NCBI GenBank assembly: GCA_016199425.1
Contig: JACQGT010000556.1
Span: 1 to 12,589, forward strand
DNA length: 12,589 nt
Direction: 5' to 3'
Source of the DNA: Chloroflexota bacterium
GTDB taxonomy: Bacteria; Chloroflexota; Anaerolineae; Caldilineales; Caldilineaceae
Shown: positions 6,701-12,534 of the stretch, piece after piece
How positions within the stretch are numbered: position 1 is the first letter of the stretch
How the letters are laid out: each line of letters starts with the position of its first letter
Made by a program: the position numbers and the translations under genes
Notes under the pieces: generated by a model
The model's input: the letters and a program-made list of their open reading frames with translations, nothing else
Database searches by the model: none
What the model was told of the DNA's origin: nothing

Positions 6701-7892
6701 GGGCGTCTGCAACTTTGGCTATACCAATGCGGGGGCAAATGGGGTTTATGGGGTGCAGCCTCTGGTGGCGGATCAAGTCTGCATTGTGGGCGCGCCGGCT
6801 GCCACTCAAACGAGCGGTCTCTACGAAGTCACCGCCTTCAAGAATGGCGCGGGGGATGGCAGCGTCTATGGCCTGGCCTTTGGGATGGACAGCCCCAGCG
6901 CCCGGGCCGTGACCCAATTCTACGTGCTGTGGGTCGATCCCCAGAGCCAGAAGTACGCTCTGCACAAGTTCGATAAGGGCGCGTGGAGCATCCTCAATGG
7001 CCTGGGTAACTGGCAAACCCACGCTACGATTCTCACGGCGAATCAGGCCAACCGGCTGCGGGTGCGCCGGGAGGGCAGCGAGATTCTGCTTTTTGTCAAC
7101 GACAAATTCCTGGAACGGGTTGTGGACAGCAGTCTGGCCGCCAACGGTTTTGTGGGGCTGATGAACTGGGCGGCCTACAGCGCGCCCTCCACCGCCGGTT
7201 TCGATGACATGCGCATCAATCAGGTGCGCACGGTCTATCAGGACGGCTTTGGGCAGGAAAGCAGCGGCTGGTTCAGCGGCCAGCAGAGCGTCTGCCAGGC
7301 TAGCTACACTGCCGGGGAATATCGCACTGCCACCGGTCCGGGCTATCTCTGCTTCTTCCGTGCGCCTCTTTCGGGTGTGCAGAATGGGCGGTTCAAAACC
7401 GACATCCGCCGGGAAGATAGCTTCTACCAGACGGCCTATGGCTTCTTCTTTGGCGAAAATGGCAGCTTTACTGCCTTCTATGCTTTCCTGCTCCTCCCGG
7501 ACAGCCAGCAGTACGCGCTGATGCGCTATGTGGAAGGGGTGGGTTGGCAGAGTTTTACCTGGGACCCGGTGGCCCAGACCGGCTGGCTGACCAGCGACAA
7601 AATCAACACATCCACTGCGACGAACGATCTGACAGCGGAGTTGGATGGCAATCTGCTGCGCATCTTCGTCAACGGCACGCTGCTGGGGAGCTTCACTGAT
7701 CCTTCACCTCTGGGCGGCAGCCGCTTCGGGCTGATCAACTGGGCTTCCCAGTTCGACACGGCCATCGCCGATTTCGACAATGTATCCGTCGCGGCCTGGG
7801 ACGCCAGCATGACCCTCCTCGGCGCGGCGGATGCGCCCTCCGCGGCTGGTTTCCTGCCATCCCTGCCAGAGAGCGTGACACCTGTGGAATAG
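3792..7892 (+). CDS. large surface lipoprotein: Asp-box beta-propeller, Thr/Pro linker, two ConA-like domains
   Basis: A 1366-residue secreted protein. The N-terminus is a lipoprotein signal: RR and HWTR, a hydrophobic core, and lipobox LAAC with Cys28. Residues about 158-855 carry at least 11 Asp-box (BNR) motifs of the form S/T-x-D/N-G-G-x-x-W, for example KTTNGGDSW at 209-217, alternating with HPTDPNIVYLG / DPTNPSVI strands. This is typical of sortilin/sialidase-like beta-propellers. Residues 876-950 are a Thr/Pro linker. Two related domains follow (about 954-1140 and 1149-1338), each starting Y-x-D-x-F, with FYVLWVDPQSQKYAL-type strands and ending in GLMNWA/GLINWA then DF/FDDM, like concanavalin-fold (DUF1080/LamG-type) modules. 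AGGAGG seven bases before the ATG fixes the start. No catalytic residues were recognised; extracellular binding, perhaps of glycans or proteins, is inference. It appears to be transcribed alone. Confidence 0.9.
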   Translation: MSAFFRRHWTRSGWRLLLSVLALLLAACASPVAPSLSYPFPSQADNRSAILRGPQLLPVAPSAGMDVADAQPLTTDAAAWDPVTADYPTRHAGKSKDPLLAATPPETIFEGLGSGPLKRSNFFVAQRAYPLDELPVGGFVAALEQTMAMLPIEAAETLPQWQNIGPAPMVNSKVGQQKINVSGRVRALAIHPTDPNIVYLGAAQGGVWKTTNGGDSWTPLTDNQASMSMGALALDPQNPNVIYAGTGEPTPGLDNYYGAGILKSTDGGATWTRQGVAAFNGLAIARILVHPTNPNIVYAASSKAGQAGPVSPPRGIFRSQDGGLTWQGLLTCADCFGASDLEIDSQNPSVLYAGFEGHGIFRSTDGGANWSQLTNNLPNPQQVNVGRVVLSLSKSNPAILYTSYQIVTNQYDGALVFVTSDGGSSWTQIGTGGYNFCGSQCWYSHTIEVDPATPNTLYAGGAANYSGNSEADFTVRQVVIKTTDGGGNWLDLSDNSAPNKSLHPDMHVIAFDPTNSQTVWVGNDGGVWKSTDGGQTWTSRNTNLATLQFTGIAVDPTNPSVIQGGMQDNNKAFTLNGGATPGWTAVDVGDGGFAAIDPFNTTIWYGTRFGKSFQRNEQGSGLTGFWPMMTNGVDQADRALFYVPFAVDTSTQKVLYLGTFRVYKTTNRGDNWTAISSDLSNGKGYVSAIAVAPSDAATVWVGTSDGNVQVTTNGGGNWTNTAKAPLPGRYVSRIAVSRTDAQTAYAVFSGFNTHTPGQNGHVFKTTNGGASWQDISSNLPDVPVQSIALDSSHPGTVYVGADTGVFRTLDDGSSWIPFNNGMANVTVVDLILTNNNNTLFAGTHGRSVYRVDLSGHPAPLDKKVFVPAILRGAPAATSTATSTPTATKIPVQGTTLPTSTPTVTPTSTPTPTRTPTATPTPTPGTPGAPTPTPTRTPTVTPTPTRTATPNPGVYADDFENTASGWPTANTGVCNFGYTNAGANGVYGVQPLVADQVCIVGAPAATQTSGLYEVTAFKNGAGDGSVYGLAFGMDSPSARAVTQFYVLWVDPQSQKYALHKFDKGAWSILNGLGNWQTHATILTANQANRLRVRREGSEILLFVNDKFLERVVDSSLAANGFVGLMNWAAYSAPSTAGFDDMRINQVRTVYQDGFGQESSGWFSGQQSVCQASYTAGEYRTATGPGYLCFFRAPLSGVQNGRFKTDIRREDSFYQTAYGFFFGENGSFTAFYAFLLLPDSQQYALMRYVEGVGWQSFTWDPVAQTGWLTSDKINTSTATNDLTAELDGNLLRIFVNGTLLGSFTDPSPLGGSRFGLINWASQFDTAIADFDNVSVAAWDASMTLLGAADAPSAAGFLPSLPESVTPVE
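6417..6641 (+). repeat. low-complexity Thr/Pro-coding repeat (linker of the lipoprotein)
   Basis: Seventy-five codons almost entirely Thr, Pro, Ala and Ser, in degenerate units such as ACGCCGACGCCAACACC. They encode the extended spacer between propeller and C-terminal domains. The codons are varied, so the repeat is protein-driven rather than a recent microsatellite. Confidence 0.85.
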
Positions 7893-7899
7893 AGAAAAG

Positions 7900-7942
7900 A
7901 GGATGGGATGATGGGATGATGAGACCGTCATCATCCCATCCT
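7900..7942 (+). terminator. hairpin after the lipoprotein gene, possible terminator
   Basis: GATGGGATGATGA (7910-7922) pairs perfectly with 7928-7940 across a 5-base loop. An alternative 14-bp pairing (7900-7913 with 7929-7942) exists because the left arm is partly duplicated. There is no T-run afterwards, so termination is plausible but not certain. It starts seven bases after the stop codon. Confidence 0.45.
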
Positions 7943-7966
7943 CACCACCTGTAAACGAGGCCGTCT

Positions 7967-8557
7967 ATGCCCCATCCATCTGACCTTTTCTCCACCGCCC
8001 TCGCCCGTTTCGACGCGGCCAACGCCGAAGACCCCAACCGGGAATTCTGGCAGGGCGCGCAGCACCCCAAAGAACTGCTCTACAGCCAACGCATGACCGG
8101 CTGGCTGGAACGGCTGAACCCGGACGCATCAGAGGCCCTGCGCCTGGCCGTGGCTGCCCAGCACATCCGCCGCTGGACGATCCCCCGCCGCGACTACCCG
8201 GAGGGCAAGGCGGGCTACAAGCGTTGGCGCACCACTTTGGCCCAGTTCCACGCCGAGACCGCCGGGGCCATTCTGGCCGAGGTGGGCTACGACGCCGCGA
8301 CCATCCGTCGCGTGCAGGGGCTGATCCGCAAGGAGCAACTCAAGCGGGACGCGGAGGCCCAATGCCTGGAAGACGTGGCCTGTCTAGTCTTTCTGGAAAG
8401 CTACTTCGCCGACTTCTCCCACAAGCACGACGAAGCCAAACTCATCGACATTCTGCAAAAGACGTGGAAAAAGATGTCCCCCGCCGGCCACGCGGCCGCG
8501 CTGGGGTTGGCCTTGCCGGTGGGGGCAAAGGAGTTGGTGGAGAAGGCGTTACAATAA
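7967..8557 (+). CDS. DUF4202 family protein
   Basis: A 196-residue cytoplasmic protein of the DUF4202 family, full length for that family, function unknown. Characteristic stretches are ARFDAANAEDPN (residues 13-24), PKELLYSQRMTGWLERL, AAQHIRRWTIPRRDYP (67-82), the GYKRW and FHAETA segments, IRRVQGLIRKEQLKRD, LEDVACLVFLESYFADF (136-152) and KTWKKMSPAGH near the C-terminus. The invariant-looking His in AQHIRRW and acidic pair in LEDVA are spaced as in HD-type metal phosphohydrolases, but that link is my inference. GAGG seven bases before the ATG supports the start. It lies 74 bases after the lipoprotein gene with a hairpin between, so it may be separately transcribed, and it converges on the damaged methyltransferase. 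Confidence 0.88.
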   Translation: MPHPSDLFSTALARFDAANAEDPNREFWQGAQHPKELLYSQRMTGWLERLNPDASEALRLAVAAQHIRRWTIPRRDYPEGKAGYKRWRTTLAQFHAETAGAILAEVGYDAATIRRVQGLIRKEQLKRDAEAQCLEDVACLVFLESYFADFSHKHDEAKLIDILQKTWKKMSPAGHAAALGLALPVGAKELVEKALQ

Positions 8558-8626
8558 CTCATTTGCGGAGAGGGATTGATGGCGCGACGTCAGACACAGA
8601 ATCGAACCGGAATCGACAGAGTGGAT

Positions 8627-9304
8627 TCAGTATAGGACGAGATACTGGTGGCTTGTGACCGTGCCTTTGTCCCGGATGCCGTGGGTTTCGCAGTGGGCCA
8701 CGCTCTCATCTAGCAGGTCGTAATGAGAAAACCAGCGCTTGCCCAGCTTGAGCAGTTCGGCCGCCATATCCGCTTTGGGGCTTTTGCCCAAATGCAGAAC
8801 GAGAACGCCCCCGTCTTTCAGCCGCTCCTTCGCCTGGCGCAGAATCGGCAGGTAGACATCAAAACTTTTCTTTTGACGCTCGTCCACATAGCCCAGCGGT
8901 TGTGTTTCGAAGTCTCGGCTGGACCAGCCGGCAAACCAGAGACGCAGCCAATTGGCGAGATAGAAACGGGTGCTGTCGTAGAAAGGCGGCGAAGTAATTA
9001 CCGCGTCCAGTTGATCGATCTCCCGCGGCCACCACCCGGCAGCGTCCTGTTGGTAGACCCGGCCCGGCACAAAGTCAGCCGGAAGTTCGTCCGCCAGACT
9101 GCGCTGCACCTTCTCGTTCAGCTTGCCGATGAGCGATTTGTAGGCGAAGTCGCCGCTGGGTTTGTAGGGTGTAATCGGATGGGAGCGGCGGCTCAGCGCG
9201 TAGGGCCGGTTGCCGTGTAGAATGTGCAGCAAACAGGCAAAGACAAAGGACGCAGCCGCATCTTCCGGCGGGTTGATCTGAAAGAAGCGGCGGGCAAGGA
9301 GCAC
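8627..9304 (-). pseudogene. DNA methyltransferase (N4/N6-amino type), C-terminal part, 5'-truncated
   Basis: The frame contains the amino-methyltransferase catalytic motif TSPPF (residues 104-108, counted from the GTG at 9304) inside LDAVITSPPFYDSTRFYLANWLRLWFAGW-like sequence. It also has LLHILHGNRPYALSRR (25-40) and a late VLVLHLGKSP strand (167-175). No DPFxGSGT-type SAM-binding motif is present on either side of SPPF; in this subfamily it normally lies N-terminal. The frame stays open upstream to a TGA near 9484, still protein-like near CNGKIAEYYEAQTLDEV. It has no ATG, no ribosome site before the GTG at 9304, and no room before the FKBP gene for a SAM domain. I therefore read it as a decayed or truncated gene. 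It could still be expressed as a fragment; a split enzyme with its other half elsewhere is less likely. Confidence 0.65.
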
Positions 9305-9398
9305 TTCGTCCAGCGTCTGGGCTTCGTAGTATTCGGCAATTTTTCCGTTGCAACCAAAAGTCGCGGCTTCGTTTTTGGTGTTGCGGAAATAATTCGTC

Positions 9399-9494
9399 GT
9401 GGTGATTACCCATAAGTCTGCGCTACCCCTGGCGAAAACGGTTGGTTTGTAGGAGTATTCCCAGAGAGAAACTCGAGATATGGGTAATCACCAC
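9399..9494. repeat. 16-bp perfect inverted repeat around a 64-bp segment
   Basis: GTGGTGATTACCCATA at 9399-9414 is repeated in reverse complement at 9479-9494. The left copy overlaps the open frame of the methyltransferase remnant; the right copy contains its in-frame TGA. The arms do not extend further and the 64 bases between them show no gene. It could be the footprint of a lost or miniature mobile element, or a cruciform-forming site. Confidence 0.65.
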
Positions 9495-9514
9495 AAGATA
9501 TTGAGTTATTGAGT

Positions 9515-9572
9515 ATTGGATATTTCGTCAAGAGCGTTTGACGCGTACTGCAATCCCAACGAAATACCTAAT
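9515..9572. repeat. imperfect dyad in the leader of the FKBP gene
   Basis: 9515-9527 (ATTGGATATTTCG) pairs with 9560-9572 at 11 of 13 positions, with a perfect 6-bp dyad CGTCAA/TTGACG (9526-9531, 9538-9543) nested around its inner edge. It is AT-rich compared with its surroundings and followed by ATATCGAATACCCAATATCC-like low-complexity sequence. Possible operator or leader structure; nothing proves a function. Confidence 0.35.
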
Positions 9573-9606
9573 ATCGAATACCCAATATCCCAATCACAAA
9601 ATTCGT

Positions 9607-9612
9607 AAGGAG
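9607..9612 (+). promoter_or_regulatory. ribosome binding site deciding a GTG start
   Basis: AAGGAG lies six bases before the GTG at 9619. This selects that start over the TTG at 9538, whose extra 27 codons encode AT-rich, unconserved sequence. Confidence 0.8.
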
Positions 9613-9618
9613 AACACT

Positions 9619-10098
9619 GTGCCTATCACAAAAAATAGCGTCGTCGCCTTTGCCTACACCCTCACCGAGGACGACGGCGAAGTCATCGACAGCGCGGGCG
9701 TACAAGAGCCGCTGGTCTATCTCCACGGCTATGGCCAGTTGATCGCGGGTATGGAAAATGCGTTGGGCGGTCGAGAAGCGGGGGATCGCTTCAGCATCAC
9801 CCTACCCCCGGAGGAAGCCTACGGCGTCTACGATGAGAATCTGTCCGGTGCGCTGCCCCGTTCTGCCTTTCACGGCGTGGACGAAGTGGAAGTCGGGATG
9901 CAGTTCCAGATGGAATTCCCTGGCGGGCTGCGCGCCGTCACTGTGAGTGCCGTGGACGCCCGGCACGTGACGGTAGACGGCAATCACCCCCTGGCAGGGG
10001 AGACCCTCCACTTCGACATCGAAGTCGTCTCCATCCGCGCCGCCAGCCAGGACGAGATCGAACACCGCCACGCGCACGGACCGGGGGGAGCGCATTGA
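9619..10098 (+). CDS. slyD: SlyD-like FKBP-type peptidyl-prolyl cis-trans isomerase
   Basis: A 159-residue cytoplasmic prolyl isomerase/chaperone. The FKBP domain is interrupted by an insert-in-flap chaperone domain (about residues 70-120), as in SlyD. Recognisable elements are VVAFAYTLTEDDGEVIDS (8-25), the active-site strand YLHGYGQLIAGMENALGG (34-51), AGDRF and PPEEAYG (63-69). VGMQFQ follows inside the insert, then VTVDGNHPLAGETLHFDIEVV (118-137), the strongly conserved SlyD return segment. The tail EHRHAHGPGGAH is His-rich but short, so metal binding is likely weaker than in E. coli SlyD. The GTG start is chosen for its ribosome site at 9607-9612. Upstream is a dyad-rich AT leader; the gene ends convergently against the ABC transporter genes. 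Confidence 0.93.
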   Translation: MPITKNSVVAFAYTLTEDDGEVIDSAGVQEPLVYLHGYGQLIAGMENALGGREAGDRFSITLPPEEAYGVYDENLSGALPRSAFHGVDEVEVGMQFQMEFPGGLRAVTVSAVDARHVTVDGNHPLAGETLHFDIEVVSIRAASQDEIEHRHAHGPGGAH

Positions 10099-10128
10099 AC
10101 AGCACAACGCAGAGACGCAGAGGCGCGA

Positions 10129-10178
10129 ATTGGTTGATTAGGATGAGGGTGAGTGCCCCAATCAACCAGTCAACCAAT
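10129..10178. terminator. possible terminator between convergent genes
   Basis: TGGTTGATT (10131-10139) pairs perfectly with AATCAACCA (10160-10168). A competing pairing ATTGGTTG/CAACCAAT (10129-10136 with 10171-10178) uses a second copy of the same word. The position between the FKBP stop and the ABC stop fits a shared terminator, but there is no clear T-run. Confidence 0.4.
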
Positions 10179-10180
10179 CC

Positions 10181-11185
10181 TCATACCGTCAATTCAATCT
10201 CCCTGGCCCGGTGACAACTGACAAAGCGGCCCGGCCCGATCTCCTCCAGCGGGGGCGCTTCCTGCTTGCACACATCCACCACAAAGGGGCAGCGAGGGTG
10301 AAAGTAGCAGCCGCTGGGCGGGTTGGCCGGGTTGGCGATCTCGCCTTCGGGGATGATGCGTTCGCCCCGGTCGAAGGGATCGGGCTTGGGAACCGAGGCG
10401 ATGAGGGCGGCGGTGTAGGGGTGTTTGGGGTTGCGGAACAATTCCAGTGGCGGGCCGATCTCCGCCACCCGGCCCACGTACATCACCAGCACTGTATTGC
10501 TGATCTGATTGACAACGCTCAAGTCGTGGGCTACGAACAAGTAGGTCAGCCCCAACTCGTCCTGTAAATCCATCATCAGATTGAGCACCTGGGCCTGGAC
10601 AGAGACATCCAGGGCGGAGACCGGTTCGTCGGCGATGATCAACCGCGGGCTGGCGGCCAGGGCGCGGGCAATGCCGATACGCTGGCGCTGTCCGCCGCTG
10701 AAGGCGTGGGGGAAGCGGCGCATATATTCGGCGCGCAACCCCACCCGTTGCAGCAAGTCCGCCACCCGGTCTTCCCGCTCCCGCTGGTTGCCGATATTGT
10801 GGACGCGCAGGGGTTCGCTGATGATTTCGAAGATCGTCATGCGGGGATTGAGGGAGGAGAAGGGGTCCTGGAAGACCATCTGGAATTCGCGACGGATGGG
10901 GCGCAGGGCCGTCTGGCTGATGGTCGCCAGGTCGATGACCTCGCCGTTTTCCCGCCGGTAGAGAATCTCGCCCGCTGTGGGGTTCACCGCGCGCACAATG
11001 CAGCGGGAGGTGGTGGTCTTGCCGCAGCCACTCTCCCCCACCAGACTGACGGTCTCGCCCTGGCGGATGGCAAAGCTTACGTCGTCCACGGCGCGCACAG
11101 TGCCCACCCGCCGTTTCAGAAAGCCCGCTTCTACGGGGTAGTATTTTTTGAGGTTGTTGACCTGCAAAACTGTGTCGTTATTCAT
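10181..11185 (-). CDS. peptide/nickel ABC importer ATPase subunit, OppF/DppF type
   Basis: One of the two nucleotide-binding subunits that power an oligopeptide/dipeptide (or nickel) importer at the inner face of the membrane; 334 residues. Walker A GESGCGKTT (50-58), Q-loop in QMVFQDP (near 106), signature FSGGQRQRIGIARAL (162-176), Walker B LIIADEP (182-188), D-loop SALD and switch His220 are all intact, so it should hydrolyse ATP. The C-terminal extension NPKHPYTAAL ... PPSGCYFHPRCP is diagnostic of the Opp/Dpp family. It holds four cysteines (293, 299, 306, 324), a pattern linked to an iron-sulphur site in some members. The start is uncertain: the frame also opens at a TTG at 11194, and neither has a clear ribosome site; I chose the ATG. 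It follows the other ATPase on the same strand after 158 bases containing a palindromic repeat. Permease and binding-protein genes are not in view. Confidence 0.92.
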   Translation of the reverse strand: MNNDTVLQVNNLKKYYPVEAGFLKRRVGTVRAVDDVSFAIRQGETVSLVGESGCGKTTTSRCIVRAVNPTAGEILYRRENGEVIDLATISQTALRPIRREFQMVFQDPFSSLNPRMTIFEIISEPLRVHNIGNQREREDRVADLLQRVGLRAEYMRRFPHAFSGGQRQRIGIARALAASPRLIIADEPVSALDVSVQAQVLNLMMDLQDELGLTYLFVAHDLSVVNQISNTVLVMYVGRVAEIGPPLELFRNPKHPYTAALIASVPKPDPFDRGERIIPEGEIANPANPPSGCYFHPRCPFVVDVCKQEAPPLEEIGPGRFVSCHRAREIELTV

Positions 11186-11285
11186 TGGGTTCAACCGCTG
11201 GTTCCGGTGTGTTAGACGATAGATTTAGGCAGCACGCTTTGTCAGATTGTAGTGGGCCAGCAGGTCGCGCATCGAAAATCCATAC

Positions 11286-11312
11286 AACGGGCGCAGCAAG
11301 CAGCGCCCCTAC
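11286..11312. repeat. palindromic intergenic repeat between the two ABC genes
   Basis: GGGCGC (11289-11294) pairs with GCGCCC (11303-11308) around an 8-base spacer. Read on the minus strand, it begins CCGTAGGGGCGC, resembling the palindrome at 782-810. The surrounding 11195-11343 gap holds no supported gene; it contains a 15-codon open frame on the minus strand (ATG near 11271). Confidence 0.5.
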
Positions 11313-11343
11313 GGTATTATTCTAATTGACACTTGACGTTACA

Positions 11344-12402
11344 CTAACACCCAGGATAGAGAAAGCAACTCGCCTGATGGTTCTCCCCGACTGGCGCAAG
11401 CTGCGGCTCCTTCTGGTCGCACGTGCCTGGGATGAAGGCGGGGCAGCGGGGGTGGAAGGGGCAACTGGATGGCCGGTTCTGGGGATGAGGGATGGAGCCT
11501 TTGATGGAGGGCAGCCGTTCTCTGGGTTGGGCGTCGATACGGGGGATTGAGGTCAGGAGCGCCTTCGTGTAGGGATGTTTCGGGTTGCGGAAAATCTCCT
11601 TGACCGGCGCTTTTTCCACCATCCGCCCCAAATACATCACTGCCACCTCGTCGGCCACCTCGGCGATCACGCCCAGATCGTGGGTGATGAAGATCATCGC
11701 CATACCCGTTTCCGCCTGCAAGCGCTGCAAGAGGTTGAGAATCTGGGCCTGGGTGGTCACATCCAGGGCGGTGGTCGGTTCGTCCGCAATGAGGATGCGG
11801 GGATTGGTGGAGAGGGCCATCGCAATCATCGCCCGCTGGCACTGGCCGCCGCTCAACCGGTAAGGGAACTCGTTCAGCCGTTGCGTTGGGTTGGGAATGC
11901 CCACATGACGCAGCCATTGGATAGCTGTCTCCTCGGCCTCCTTGTCGCTCATCTCCGTGTGCAGTTGGATAGCTTCCATCAATTGATTGCCCACCGTATG
12001 CACCGGGCTAAAGGAACTCATCGGCTCCTGGAAGATCATCGAAATCTCGCCGCCCCGGATGGCGCGCATCTCTGATCCGCCCGCGTCCAGTTTCAACAGG
12101 TCCCGTCGAATCTCCTGGCCCGCCGAGACCTGAGAGGTGTAGAGAATCTCGCCGTCCACTACCCGCCCCGGTTTGTCCACAATTTGCAGGATCGACTTGG
12201 CCGCCACACTCTTGCCACACCCGCTCTCCCCCACCAGCCCCAGCGTCTTGCCGGCGTGGACCTCAAAGCTGGCACCATCCACGGCCAGGACAATTCCTTC
12301 GCCGGTGAAGAAGTGGGTATGCAGGTTCTTTACTTCCAGGAGGGGCGCGCCGTCGCTGATTCTGTGGGCTGCGACGGCTTCGCTACGGCTGGGCAGGGTC
12401 AT
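11344..12402 (-). CDS. peptide/nickel ABC importer ATPase subunit, OppD/DppD type
   Basis: The partner ATPase of the OppF/DppF-type subunit encoded just downstream; 352 residues, full length. Walker A GESGCGKS (58-65), Q-loop MIFQEPMSSFSP (122-133), signature LSGGQCQRAMIAMAL (183-197), Walker B ILIADEPTTALD (203-214), and switch His241 are present. The residue after the LSGGQ signature, usually Arg, Lys or Gln, is Cys188 here. The C-terminal Opp/Dpp extension RNPKHPYTKALL ... SSCPFHPRCPAF carries cysteines 314, 320, 328 and 346, the same four-Cys layout as the partner. The ATG at 12402 has GAGAG six bases upstream, an acceptable ribosome site. It is the first gene of the pair in transcription order, with at least 187 bases of non-coding DNA upstream, so the permeases and binding protein may be encoded elsewhere. 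Confidence 0.94.
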   Translation of the reverse strand: MTLPSRSEAVAAHRISDGAPLLEVKNLHTHFFTGEGIVLAVDGASFEVHAGKTLGLVGESGCGKSVAAKSILQIVDKPGRVVDGEILYTSQVSAGQEIRRDLLKLDAGGSEMRAIRGGEISMIFQEPMSSFSPVHTVGNQLMEAIQLHTEMSDKEAEETAIQWLRHVGIPNPTQRLNEFPYRLSGGQCQRAMIAMALSTNPRILIADEPTTALDVTTQAQILNLLQRLQAETGMAMIFITHDLGVIAEVADEVAVMYLGRMVEKAPVKEIFRNPKHPYTKALLTSIPRIDAQPRERLPSIKGSIPHPQNRPSSCPFHPRCPAFIPGTCDQKEPQLAPVGENHQASCFLYPGC

Positions 12403-12507
12403 CGTATTCTCTCACTGTTTTGAGGTGTCAATAGATTGCGTGTTGCGTAAGTAGCTCGACAATGTTAGATTTCCGTTGGCCTACGCTGGGAGACTAGCGC
12501 CGGTTGA

Positions 12508-12534
12508 GTAGGCGGGTGCTGTATCCCGCCGTAT
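12508..12534. repeat. GC-rich palindromic repeat upstream of the ABC genes
   Basis: GGCGGG (12511-12516) pairs with CCCGCC (12525-12530) around TGCTGTAT, within GTAGGCGGG...CCCGCCGTAT. It resembles the palindromes at 782-810 and 11286-11312 in its ends but not its centre. Confidence 0.5.

Noticed and set aside
8723..9220. 165-codon plus-strand open frame opposite the methyltransferase remnant
   Set aside because: The minus-strand frame contains TSPPF and family-like sequence; the plus-strand product has no recognisable features.
9399..9494. Phase-variable (invertible) switch for the methyltransferase
   Set aside because: I translated both orientations of the 64-bp segment. Each leaves the same in-frame TGA in the outer repeat arm and gives no new start, so inversion would not turn the gene on. 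No recombinase gene is nearby.
12426..12431. Perfect minus-strand TTGACA as -35 box for the ABC genes
   Set aside because: At 16-18 bases downstream there is no acceptable -10 (AATACG at 17), and transcription would begin at or after the start codon. Left out of the feature list.
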